A stretch of 64,000 nt of DNA from Corynebacterium ciconiae DSM 44920 (GTDB lineage: Bacteria > Actinomycetota > Actinomycetes > Mycobacteriales > Mycobacteriaceae): the NCBI RefSeq assembly GCF_030440575.1, contig NZ_CP047189.1, positions 744,001-808,000 on the forward strand, in the 5' to 3' direction. The notes under the pieces are model-generated. The model worked only from the letters and a program-made list of their open reading frames with translations, was not told where the DNA came from and did not search any database. The position numbers and the translations under genes are program-made. This document shows positions 26,699 to 33,894 of the stretch, one piece after another (position 1 is the first letter of the stretch; the number at the start of each line of letters is the position of its first letter).

Positions 26699-27035
26699 GG
26701 GGGCGCCTTTCTTTTTGAGAAGGCTCAGCAGATGAGAGTAGGTACTGTATGCCTGTGCTTAGTTGAAGCCTCAGCGACCGAGGGTGGGTTCAGCTTAAAC
26801 AGGGCCCCAATCGGCGGCAATGCGAGCTAGGTCACTCACAAAACTGCAGCTGAAGCGGTATTTGGCCCCAGTAGGGGGGTGGGCTATTGACACCCTTCTT
26901 CATGTCGTTTTAGCCTAAGCTCAGCTAGGTTCAATGAATTGAACCCTGTGTGTCGAGCCGCGCCCAGATCGGTGAACTTTTCTGGCGAAGCGGCACGATG
27001 TCAACCGTACCCGTGCACCCTAGGAAAGGGCTCTC
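26699..27035. other. Intergenic region upstream of the first zinT gene
   Basis: 337 bases without a gene. It holds a promoter with TTGACA at 26887-26892 and TAGCCT 18 bp later (26911-26916), followed by the palindrome at 26928-26945. A TTAGCCTAAGCT stretch resembles half a DtxR box, but the match is incomplete. Confidence 0.5.
26928..26945. promoter_or_regulatory. Perfect 18-bp palindrome, candidate operator for the zinc locus
   Basis: GGTTCAATGAATTGAACC is a perfect inverted repeat with a 2-bp centre, just after a good -35/-10 pair, where a repressor would block transcription start. Zur is the natural candidate for a zinc-uptake locus, but the sequence differs from the TGAAAATnATTTTCA type of Zur box, so the regulator is open. 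Confidence 0.5.
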
Positions 27036-27716
27036 ATGAAGCTTTCCCGTTCCATTCTCGCTATCGCCGCCGCTGGCTCCCTGGCGCTCGCAGGCTGCTC
27101 CAGCGAGGAGGCCAAGGACACCGTTTCCTCCGCCACCGAATCTGCTACCTCCGCTGCATCCGAGGCTAGCGAGACCGCCTCCGACGCGGCCTCCGAGGCC
27201 ACCGATGCCGCCAAGGCCACCCTCGCCGATTGGGATGGCACCTACCGCAGCCTCGGCAGCTACATTGACGATGCCGACATGGAAGAGGCCTTCACCAAGG
27301 CTGCCGAAGAGCACGGCGAGAGCCTGGATGAGCTCAAGGATGAGCTGAAGGAGTCCTACGGCCTGCCGTACGAGGGTCTGGTTGTTGATGGCGAGACCAT
27401 CACCTTCGTCAAGAACAAGGACGAGCTGGACAGCCCCTCCGAGGAGCCGGTCGACTACGAGTTCCTTGAGTCCGTGGACAAGAGCTTCAACGGCAAGGAC
27501 TTCACCTGGTACGTCTTCGAGGCCAAGGGTGACGCCGAGAACAAGTACGTTCTGCTCATGCCGAAGCACGGCGAGGAGACCCTCGAGCACTTCCACGCCC
27601 GTTTCGGTGACGATAAGGACGCCCTCCTCGACGCCGAGAACTTCCCGACCTTCGTCAACCCGGACAACGCCACCCAGGCCCAGATCGAGGAAGAGCTCCT
27701 GGAGCACGCTCACTAA
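27036..27716 (+). CDS. ZinT-domain lipoprotein (zinc-binding), first copy
   Basis: A 226-residue lipoprotein: signal MKLSRSILAIAAAGSLALAGC with Cys21 in a LAGC lipobox, then a 40-residue Ala/Ser/Glu/Thr linker (22-62) likely to be extended or helical. Residues 63-226 form a ZinT (YodA) domain: LADWDGTYRSLGSYI at its start and the metal-site block HFHARFGDDKDALLDAENFPTF, matching HFHIFMGND of ZinT. ZinT in Gram-negatives is a soluble periplasmic zinc chaperone for ZnuA; here it would be tethered to the membrane. It is followed 38 bp later by the zinc-binding protein gene. A paralogue lies at 30767-31516. Confidence 0.87.
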   Translation: MKLSRSILAIAAAGSLALAGCSSEEAKDTVSSATESATSAASEASETASDAASEATDAAKATLADWDGTYRSLGSYIDDADMEEAFTKAAEEHGESLDELKDELKESYGLPYEGLVVDGETITFVKNKDELDSPSEEPVDYEFLESVDKSFNGKDFTWYVFEAKGDAENKYVLLMPKHGEETLEHFHARFGDDKDALLDAENFPTFVNPDNATQAQIEEELLEHAH

Positions 27717-27754
27717 TTGATGGAGGTTGTGCCGTCTAGGCACGCACTGAAGTG

Positions 27755-29074
27755 ATGAAAAAAATCCTTCTGCTCCTCAGTTTGCTTGTCGCTCTCGCCG
27801 GTTGCGCGGTTTCGCCCAGCGCATCTGTCGGCGGGGGCGACGAGTCGTCTTCAGGCCCTTCTGGTGATACCCCGCTGATCTACGCGTCGTTTTATCCCAT
27901 CTACAGCCTTGTCTCCGACATTGCCGGTGATTATGCCGAGGTTCGTAGCTTCCTGCCCGAAGGCCAAGACCCGCATCTGTGGGAGCCCACCCCGAAGAAC
28001 ATTAAGGCTCTGTCCGAGGCCGACTTGCTGGTGGTTAACGGCGCCAACATGGAGCCGTGGTTGCCGCACATCCACGACATCCTGCCCGATCTGCCGGTGC
28101 TGCGATTGTCCGACTACGTGGACCTCATTAACTACAAGGGAGCCGCTGCGCTCGGCGAGTTCCAGTACATGGGCCATGCCTCGATCGATAACTCCAAGAC
28201 CTACACCATGGTCTTTGGGCACACCCACGAGCGCTCGCTTCGTGGCGCCTTCTTCCCCTATGAGGAAGGAAAGAGCGAGCAGGACTACATCGATCAGGGC
28301 CGAGAGGTGATGAATGACAAGGGAGCACCGCTGGAGCAGCGGGCAGCTACGAAAATCACCCCTGGTCAGGTCTATGACATCCAGATGGGTCACCAATCCG
28401 GTGAAGTCACTTTCAGCTTCCCCGAGGCGGGGGAGTGGGTGTTTGTGTCCGACCGTGAGTCCGAGTCTTTGCTGGAGTACAACTTTGTGGATGATGATGG
28501 CCACGAGCTCGAGTTCACCAATGTGGTCGATGGAGGCTCCGCCGTGACCGACACTGTCAGCTTCGATCCCCATTCGTGGTTGTCGGTGGTGAACGCTAAA
28601 CGCTACGCCAACGCGATCAATGTGGAGCTGGGCACGCTCATCCCAGAGCACAAGAAGGAGATTGAGAAGAACAAGTCCTCTCTCGTCGGGGAGCTGACCA
28701 CGATGGAGGCGCAGTTCAAAGAGAAGCTTCTCGACGCTCCGCGCCGCGACTTTGTGACAGCCCACAACGCCTTTGCCTACTTGGCCCGCGATTATCAGCT
28801 CTCCCAGCATCCTCTCCAAGGGTTGACCACCAACTCGGCACCCACCCTGCGCGTATTGACCGATTCGATTCGTTTCGCCCGGGCCCAAAATATCGACGTG
28901 ATCTACTACGAAGACGGTACTGATCCCAAGACCGCAACCGTGGTGGCCGAGGAAATCAACGGGCGCGCACTGCCGCTGAACTCCATGGAGTATGGCGGCG
29001 GCGATGAAGGCTATACGGGGTATATGCGCATGAATCTTGAAAACCTCTACGAATCTTTGGGGGAACAGCAGTGA
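27755..29074 (+). CDS. Zinc ABC transporter substrate-binding lipoprotein with an inserted domain
   Basis: A cluster A-I metal-binding protein of 439 residues; ordinary ZnuA/AztC proteins have about 300. The lipobox LAGC is at Cys17. The N-lobe has PIYSLVSDIAGDYAEV and the ligand His in GQDPHLWEPTP; the C-lobe resumes at FDPHSWLSVVNAK, then FVTAHNAFAYLARDYQL and a final IYYEDGTDPKTA. Between about residues 131 and 270 is a 140-residue insertion (from YMGHASIDNSK to VVDGGSAVTDT) with a beta-rich segment (GEVTFSFPEAGEWVFVSDRE) and extra His, which I do not recognise. The start is ATG 27755 or GTG 27752; no clear SD. The stop overlaps the ATPase gene (GTGA). Confidence 0.88.
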   Translation: MKKILLLLSLLVALAGCAVSPSASVGGGDESSSGPSGDTPLIYASFYPIYSLVSDIAGDYAEVRSFLPEGQDPHLWEPTPKNIKALSEADLLVVNGANMEPWLPHIHDILPDLPVLRLSDYVDLINYKGAAALGEFQYMGHASIDNSKTYTMVFGHTHERSLRGAFFPYEEGKSEQDYIDQGREVMNDKGAPLEQRAATKITPGQVYDIQMGHQSGEVTFSFPEAGEWVFVSDRESESLLEYNFVDDDGHELEFTNVVDGGSAVTDTVSFDPHSWLSVVNAKRYANAINVELGTLIPEHKKEIEKNKSSLVGELTTMEAQFKEKLLDAPRRDFVTAHNAFAYLARDYQLSQHPLQGLTTNSAPTLRVLTDSIRFARAQNIDVIYYEDGTDPKTATVVAEEINGRALPLNSMEYGGGDEGYTGYMRMNLENLYESLGEQQ

Positions 29075-29748
29075 GCACCGCCGTCATTGAAACCACGGAC
29101 CTGCACTTTTCTTTTGGCCGCTTTCCCGTTCTCTCTGGGGTGAACTTCACCCTCAACGAAGGTGAAGCGGTATGCCTCACCGGCGAGAACGGGTGTGGCA
29201 AGTCCACCGCATTGAAGTTGCTGATCGGCGCGTATAAACCCTCCCAGGGCTCGTCGCTGCTGTTTGGTTCCTCGGCCACCAAGGGGGATCAACTGAGCCG
29301 CGTGGGGTACGTCCCCCAGGCCACGACCACCGAGAAGATCTCCTTTCCTATCACCGCCCGCGAGTTGGTGGCGCAGGGCCTGACTCGCGAGTTGGGGGTG
29401 TTTACCTTCACTAGAAAGAAGCAGCGGGATAAGGCAGAGAAGATGCTGCGGTCCATGGGGCTGAGCAAGATCATTGATGTTCCCTTCTCTGAGCTTTCGG
29501 GCGGTTTGCAGCAGCGGGTACTCATCGCTCGGGCGCTGATCACCGAACCCGAGCTGCTCATCTTGGACGAGCCAATTTCTGGCGTGGACGCCGAGTCCCG
29601 CGTGGAATTCCTCACCCTCATCGAGAAACTGCGTTCCGAGCGTAACCTCACGGTGCTCATCGTCACGCACGATCTCGAGGAGATTCGCCGCTATGTCACC
29701 ATTGATCGCATTCACCGCATCGAGGAAGGACAGTTGATCGATGCTTGA
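29071..29748 (+). CDS. Zinc/metal ABC transporter ATP-binding protein
   Basis: A 225-residue ABC ATPase with Walker A GENGCGKSTALK, Q-loop YVPQA, signature LSGGLQQRVLIARAL, Walker B LLILDEPISGVD and switch His in IVTHDLEE, all intact. It belongs to the ZnuC/AztA/MntB group by similarity and context. The GTG start at 29071 overlaps the stop of the binding-protein gene, and the 3' end overlaps the permease gene by 8 bp, so the three parts are translationally coupled. Confidence 0.93.
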   Translation: MSTAVIETTDLHFSFGRFPVLSGVNFTLNEGEAVCLTGENGCGKSTALKLLIGAYKPSQGSSLLFGSSATKGDQLSRVGYVPQATTTEKISFPITARELVAQGLTRELGVFTFTRKKQRDKAEKMLRSMGLSKIIDVPFSELSGGLQQRVLIARALITEPELLILDEPISGVDAESRVEFLTLIEKLRSERNLTVLIVTHDLEEIRRYVTIDRIHRIEEGQLIDA

Positions 29749-30598
29749 GCTATTCTTCGAATTCGAGTTTGTGCGCCGCACCTTGCTCGTCGGCCTCATG
29801 CTGTCGATCTCTATTCCGTTGATCGGCATTGTGATGGTGGCTCGCCGCACCGCCATGATGGGCGACGCGCTCTCCCATACCTCGCTGGCAGGTGTGGCTT
29901 TAGGTCTGATTGCAGGCTTTAGCCCAGTCATCGGTGCGGTACTGGTGGCCGTGCTCGGTGCCTTTGGTATCGAGCTGCTGCGCAAAAAGTTTCCCCAATA
30001 CGGCGATATGGCCACCGCCGTCACGCTGAGCGCGGGGCTCGGTGTGGCAGTCATCTTGGCGGATTTGGCCCCCAGTGGCCGCAGTTTCGAGTCCTATCTC
30101 TTCGGCTCGATCACCGCAGTCACCCAGGCTGATGTGTGGGCGACAACGATCGTTTTCGTTCTCGTGGTAGCCGCCAGCGTGGTGTTCTACGGCAGTCTGC
30201 AAGACATGGTGGTCGATCCCTTGCTAGCGCGCATCTCCGGCACCAAGGTGCAGTTGGTCAACACCGTGTTCACCGCTCTGGCGGCGGTCACAGTCGCCTT
30301 GGCCGCAAAGGTGATCGGTGCGCTGCTTGTGGTTTCGCTGATGGTGCTGCCCGTGGCGACAGCACTCATCGTGGCCCGCAGCTACAAGCAGGCTTTCCTG
30401 CTCTCGATCGCCCTCGGCATCATCTACACCATGGTGGGGATGACGCTGAGCTACAGCTTCGATCTGCGTCCTGGTGGCGCGATCGTGGTGACTGCGGTGG
30501 CGGGGCTGCTGCTTTTTGTTGCCTACCGCGCGATCGTGAAACCGGATCGCAAGCGCACTCTCAGCGAAAGTAGCGCGGTGCTGAGCCGCAGCGCCTAG
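29741..30598 (+). CDS. Zinc/metal ABC transporter permease
   Basis: A 285-residue ABC-3 family permease (ZnuB/AztB type) with about eight or nine hydrophobic segments. The family motif MMGDALSHTSLAGVALGLIAGFSP near residues 45-70 and the coupling region AKVIGALLVVSLMVLPVATALIVA are present. It overlaps the ATPase gene by 8 bp. It pairs with the ATPase and the unusual binding lipoprotein to import zinc (or another divalent metal). Confidence 0.93.
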   Translation: MLELFFEFEFVRRTLLVGLMLSISIPLIGIVMVARRTAMMGDALSHTSLAGVALGLIAGFSPVIGAVLVAVLGAFGIELLRKKFPQYGDMATAVTLSAGLGVAVILADLAPSGRSFESYLFGSITAVTQADVWATTIVFVLVVAASVVFYGSLQDMVVDPLLARISGTKVQLVNTVFTALAAVTVALAAKVIGALLVVSLMVLPVATALIVARSYKQAFLLSIALGIIYTMVGMTLSYSFDLRPGGAIVVTAVAGLLLFVAYRAIVKPDRKRTLSESSAVLSRSA

Positions 30599-30690
30599 GC
30601 GCTGTCCCCGCGGGCTGTGCGCTTCCGCCATAGGGCGTGTGTGAGAGCAGTGGGGTGTTGCCTAATCGTGAGCGGATCGTTATCTGGATA

Positions 30691-30722
30691 GAGACTACCG
30701 TCGATATTTCTCAGGTAGTCTC
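30691..30722 (+). promoter_or_regulatory. Inverted repeat upstream of the second zinT gene
   Basis: GAGACTACC (30691-30699) and GGTAGTCTC (30714-30722) form a perfect 9-bp inverted repeat with a 14-bp spacer, about 45 bp before the start codon. It could be an operator or a leader hairpin; it differs from the palindrome before the first zinT gene. Confidence 0.4.
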
Positions 30723-30766
30723 GGGTTCTGTTCAATTTTCTCACAGCATCAAAGGATGTTTATTTT

Positions 30767-31516
30767 ATGAAGAAACTACCGAAGACCCTTATCGCCCTCG
30801 GCGCCGCAAGTGCAGTGGCCCTTGCTGGCTGTTCCAGCGACGAGGTCTCCGATAACGTTTCCGATGCCACCAGCTCGGTCTCCGATGCAGCCTCCGACGC
30901 TAGCGATGCGGTCTCTGATCAGGCCGACAAGGCTGCCGCTGCTTTGAAGGACTGGGACGGCTCCTACCGTAGTCTCGGCAGCTACATCAACGACCCCGAG
31001 ATGGCTGCCGACTTCGCCAAGGCCGCCCTCGATCACTCCCAGAACTGGGAGGATCTTAAGACCAAGATTCTCGGTACTTATGGCGACGGCAAGGAAGGCC
31101 TGGTGATCGACGGCGATCAGATGACCTTCGTGGGCGACTACAAGGATCTCGATAACCCGGCAGACGCCCCCAGCACCTATGAGTTTGAGGAAACCGTCGA
31201 CCGCAAGGTTGGCGATGACGATGACTACACCTGGTATGTCTTCAAGGCCGCCGATGACTCCGCCCCGTACCCCTTCCTGATCCTCGGGGAGAAGGAAGAT
31301 GAGGACAATACCACCTACTTCCACGCCCGCTTCGGCGATAACAAGGACGAACTGCTGGACACCCAGGAGCTTCCCACCTTCGTCGACCCCGACACCGCCA
31401 CCCAAGCGACCATCGAGGAGCTGCTCTTCGATCACGACCATGAGCACGCCGATGGCCACGATCACGAGGGCCACGATCACGATGATCATGATCATGACCA
31501 TGACCACGATCACTAA
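30767..31516 (+). CDS. ZinT-domain lipoprotein with His-rich tail, second copy
   Basis: A 249-residue paralogue of the protein at 27036-27716. The signal ends in LALAGC (Cys22), a Ser/Asp/Ala linker follows (about 23-65), then the ZinT domain (LKDWDGSYRSLGSYI ... YFHARFGDNKDELLDTQELPTF). The last 27 residues alternate His with Asp/Glu and contain 12 His, a tail absent from the first copy and likely to bind or buffer zinc. AAAGGATG is about 12 nt before ATG 30767. It is separated from the permease by 168 bp with its own possible regulatory repeat, so it may have its own promoter. Confidence 0.87.
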   Translation: MKKLPKTLIALGAASAVALAGCSSDEVSDNVSDATSSVSDAASDASDAVSDQADKAAAALKDWDGSYRSLGSYINDPEMAADFAKAALDHSQNWEDLKTKILGTYGDGKEGLVIDGDQMTFVGDYKDLDNPADAPSTYEFEETVDRKVGDDDDYTWYVFKAADDSAPYPFLILGEKEDEDNTTYFHARFGDNKDELLDTQELPTFVDPDTATQATIEELLFDHDHEHADGHDHEGHDHDDHDHDHDHDH

Positions 31517-31533
31517 GCTTTAACGCTGCACGC

Positions 31534-31573
31534 TGGCCACCTCCGCCACCTTCTCAGGTGGACGAGGTGGCCA
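31534..31573 (+). terminator. Strong hairpin after the second zinT gene
   Basis: An 18-bp arm TGGCCACCTCCGCCACCT pairs with AGGTGGaCGAGGTGGCCA around a 4-nt loop. There is no T-run, so termination strength is uncertain. Confidence 0.65.
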
Positions 31574-31599
31574 TGCTGTGTCTGCGGCGGCGGGAGGTG

Positions 31600-31611
31600 G
31601 CGTCGATAAGC
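31600..31611 (+). repeat. Dispersed 12-mer GCGTCGATAAGC, copy 6
   Basis: Exact copy between two convergent genes. Read on the minus strand it comes 3 nt after the T-run of the glnA terminator. Extended flank GGAGGTG. Confidence 0.75.
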
Positions 31612-31613
31612 TC

Positions 31614-31647
31614 AAAAAAACCGCCCGCACCACAAGGATGCGGACGG
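31614..31647 (-). terminator. Rho-independent terminator of glnA
   Basis: On the minus strand CCGTCCGCA pairs with TGCGGGCGG, followed by seven T. Confidence 0.88.
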
Positions 31648-31665
31648 TGTTGCTGCGCGCAGTGT

Positions 31666-33099
31666 TTAGCAGTCGTAGTAGAGCTCGTACTCCAGCGGGG
31701 TCGGGCCCATGCGGGACGGGGTGATCTCGGTGTCCCACTTGTACTTGATGTAGGTCTCGATGAGATCCTCGGTGAACACATCACCTTCGGTGAGGAAGTC
31801 GGAATCCTTTTCCAGAGCGGCCAGGGACTCTTCGAGGGAGGTCGGCGCGGTCGGGATGGACGCGGCCTCCTCCGGGGGCAGCTCGTAGAGATCCTTGTCC
31901 ACCGGAGCGTGCGGCTCGATGCGGTTCTTCACACCGTCCAAACCGGCGAGCATCATCGCGGAGAACGCGAAGTAGGGGTTCGCCGAGGGGTCCGGGGCGC
32001 GGAACTCGATGCGCTTGGCCTTCGGGTTCGATCCGGTGATCGGGATACGCACCGCAGCGGAGCGGTTACGCTGCGAGTACACCAGGTTGATGGGAGCCTC
32101 GAAGCCCTTGACGAGACGGTGGTAGGAGTTCAGAGTCGGGTTCGAGAACGCAAGCACCGAACCGGCGTGCTCCAAGATGCCGCCGATGAAGTAGCGGGCG
32201 GTGTCGGAGAGGCCAGCGTAGCCGGACTCATCGTGGAACAGCGGCACGCCGTCCTTCCACAGGGACAGGTGCGCGTGCATACCGCTACCGGCAGAATGCG
32301 CCAGCGGCTTGGGCATGAAGGTGGCGGTCTTGCCCCACTTGATAGCGGTGTTCTTCACCACGTACTTGAAGCTCTGCAGGGAGTCGGCGCTCTTGAGCAG
32401 AGTGTCGAAGCGGTAGTTGATCTCCTGCTGGCCATTGCCCACCTCGTGGTGGAAGCGCTCCACATCGAAGCCGATGCGCAGCAGGTTCTTGGCCATGGCG
32501 TCGCGCAGATCCATCGTCTGGTCGTAGGGGGCGGTGGGGAAGTAGCCGCCCTGGTGGCGGTTCTTGTAGCCCTGGTTGGGGCTGCCATCGATCTGGGTGG
32601 CAGCGCCGCGGTTCCACCAGCCCTCGCCGGAGTCGACCTCGTAGAAGCTGCGCTGCACATCGGAGGCGTAACGCACCTTATCGAAGAGATAGAACTCGGC
32701 CTCGGCACCGACGAAGCAGGCGTCTGCGATGCCGGTGGAGGCCAAATACTCTTCTGCCTTACGGGCCACGTTGCGCGGATCGCGGGTGAAGGGCTCGCGG
32801 GTGAAAGGATCGTGCACGAAGAAACGCACGTTGAGGGTCTTCGCGGCGCGGAAGGGATCGATGTAGGCGTTAGACAGATCCGGCAGCAGGTTCATGTCGG
32901 ACTGGTCGATCGTGGTGAATCCGCGGATCGACGAGCCATCGAACGCCAGTCCCTCCTCCATCGCGTCCTCATCCAGCATGGAGGCTGGGATGGTGAGGTG
33001 ATGCTCCGTGCCAGGAACATCGGTGAAGCGCACGTCGATAAACTCAACGTTTTCGTCCTGAATAAACTTGACTACGTCGCTCGGGGTTTCAAACTCCAC
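31666..33099 (-). CDS. glnA: Glutamine synthetase type I (GlnA)
   Basis: A 477-residue I-beta glutamine synthetase, the main ammonium-assimilating enzyme; it forms dodecamers in the cytoplasm. It has the Asp-50 loop FDGSSIRGF, the ATP-site [16 protein letters not shown], the metal-binding [10 protein letters not shown] and the adenylylation loop [10 protein letters not shown] with Tyr405, the site modified by GlnE (9462-12644). The start is GTG 33099 with AAGGAG 9 nt upstream. It is monocistronic, ending in a strong terminator. An AmtR-like element lies upstream at 33263-33276. Confidence 0.97.
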   Translation of the reverse strand: MEFETPSDVVKFIQDENVEFIDVRFTDVPGTEHHLTIPASMLDEDAMEEGLAFDGSSIRGFTTIDQSDMNLLPDLSNAYIDPFRAAKTLNVRFFVHDPFTREPFTRDPRNVARKAEEYLASTGIADACFVGAEAEFYLFDKVRYASDVQRSFYEVDSGEGWWNRGAATQIDGSPNQGYKNRHQGGYFPTAPYDQTMDLRDAMAKNLLRIGFDVERFHHEVGNGQQEINYRFDTLLKSADSLQSFKYVVKNTAIKWGKTATFMPKPLAHSAGSGMHAHLSLWKDGVPLFHDESGYAGLSDTARYFIGGILEHAGSVLAFSNPTLNSYHRLVKGFEAPINLVYSQRNRSAAVRIPITGSNPKAKRIEFRAPDPSANPYFAFSAMMLAGLDGVKNRIEPHAPVDKDLYELPPEEAASIPTAPTSLEESLAALEKDSDFLTEGDVFTEDLIETYIKYKWDTEITPSRMGPTPLEYELYYDC

Positions 33100-33201
33100 G
33101 GGTGTTAGCTCCTTGGGGCTATTTTATTGGGTTGAGATCTCCTACCCAGTTTAGGTGCTCCATTGCCGTCGTGGGGCCGCTATCGCGTGTGAGTTACACG
33201 C

Positions 33202-33213
33202 GCTTATCGACGC
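33202..33213 (-). repeat. Dispersed 12-mer GCGTCGATAAGC, copy 7
   Basis: Exact copy in the divergent glnA / RDD intergenic region, about 100 bp from the glnA start codon. Confidence 0.7.
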
Positions 33214-33262
33214 AGCCCTCACGCCAATGAACACCGTCAGCTGTGAGTAGAGACGGCGCGGG

Positions 33263-33276
33263 CTATATTGCGATAC
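33263..33276. promoter_or_regulatory. Candidate AmtR binding site
   Basis: CTAT-N6-ATAC is one base from the CTAT-N6-ATAG core bound by AmtR, the corynebacterial nitrogen regulator that controls glnA. It lies in the 309-bp gap between glnA and the RDD gene. Pattern match only. Confidence 0.3.
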
Positions 33277-33408
33277 GGCACGTGCCGCTGGAACCACATA
33301 GTACCCGAATATCTATAGCCCGAACGAAAAGGGGGGGATGGTGTGGCGTGGCCGGCTGTGCGGGCAACAGTTTCGACTTAGTCGACGCTCACCATTAAAT
33401 TAGGAAAC

Positions 33409-33882
33409 ATGGCAGAAAAGAAGCGTAGCTGGCTCGATGGACCCGCGATCCCCAGTTCGGCCGACGGTGCCCACCGGCCCTCCGCATGGCCGGGTGAGAA
33501 GCTGGGTCTGCCAGAATCAGGCCCAGGCGCATTGGCCTCGGTGATGCGGCGCTCGGTGGGCGTGCTGATCGACTGGGTCATTTGTTGGGGCACCGCGATC
33601 ATCATCGATCAATACTCTGATTTCTTCACCGGCGCGGCCACACTCACCTGGTTGTGCTTCTTTGTTCTCGGAACCCTCAGCGTAGCGTTTCTTGCCCGCA
33701 CCCCAGGGCAGGCCTTGCTGGGAATCGGTGTTGGCCGCATCGATGAGCAAACACAGGTGGGACTATGGCGCGCCGCGGTGCGTACCGCGCTGACCCTGCT
33801 GATCTTCCCCGCCGCAATGGTGGACGAGGACGGCCGTGGCATCCACGATCGCGTCACGCAGACAGCCGTGATCTTCGGCTAG
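33409..33882 (+). CDS. RDD family membrane protein
   Basis: A 157-residue protein. After about 45 hydrophilic residues comes an RDD domain: SVMRRSVGVLIDWVICWGTAIII with the Arg and Asp in helix 1, a second helix LTWLCFFVLGTLSVAFLARTPGQALLGIGV, and the final Asp in DGRGIHDRVTQT. RDD proteins are of unknown or diverse function (some are Na+/H+ antiporters). ATG 33409 has AGGAAAC just upstream. It ends 13 bp before the stop of the convergent transporter gene. It sits beside glnA in other corynebacteria. Confidence 0.85.
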   Translation: MAEKKRSWLDGPAIPSSADGAHRPSAWPGEKLGLPESGPGALASVMRRSVGVLIDWVICWGTAIIIDQYSDFFTGAATLTWLCFFVLGTLSVAFLARTPGQALLGIGVGRIDEQTQVGLWRAAVRTALTLLIFPAAMVDEDGRGIHDRVTQTAVIFG

Positions 33883-33894
33883 CTCTAAGGGCTG

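Noticed and set aside
26928..26945. Palindrome as a standard Zur or DtxR box
   Set aside because: It matches neither the TGAAAATnATTTTCA form nor the TTAGGTTAGCCTAACCTAA form; kept only as an operator of unknown type.
31558..33108. Long 516-codon frame opposite glnA
   Set aside because: It is the antisense shadow of glnA; its sequence has no domain and the glnA strand has all the family motifs.
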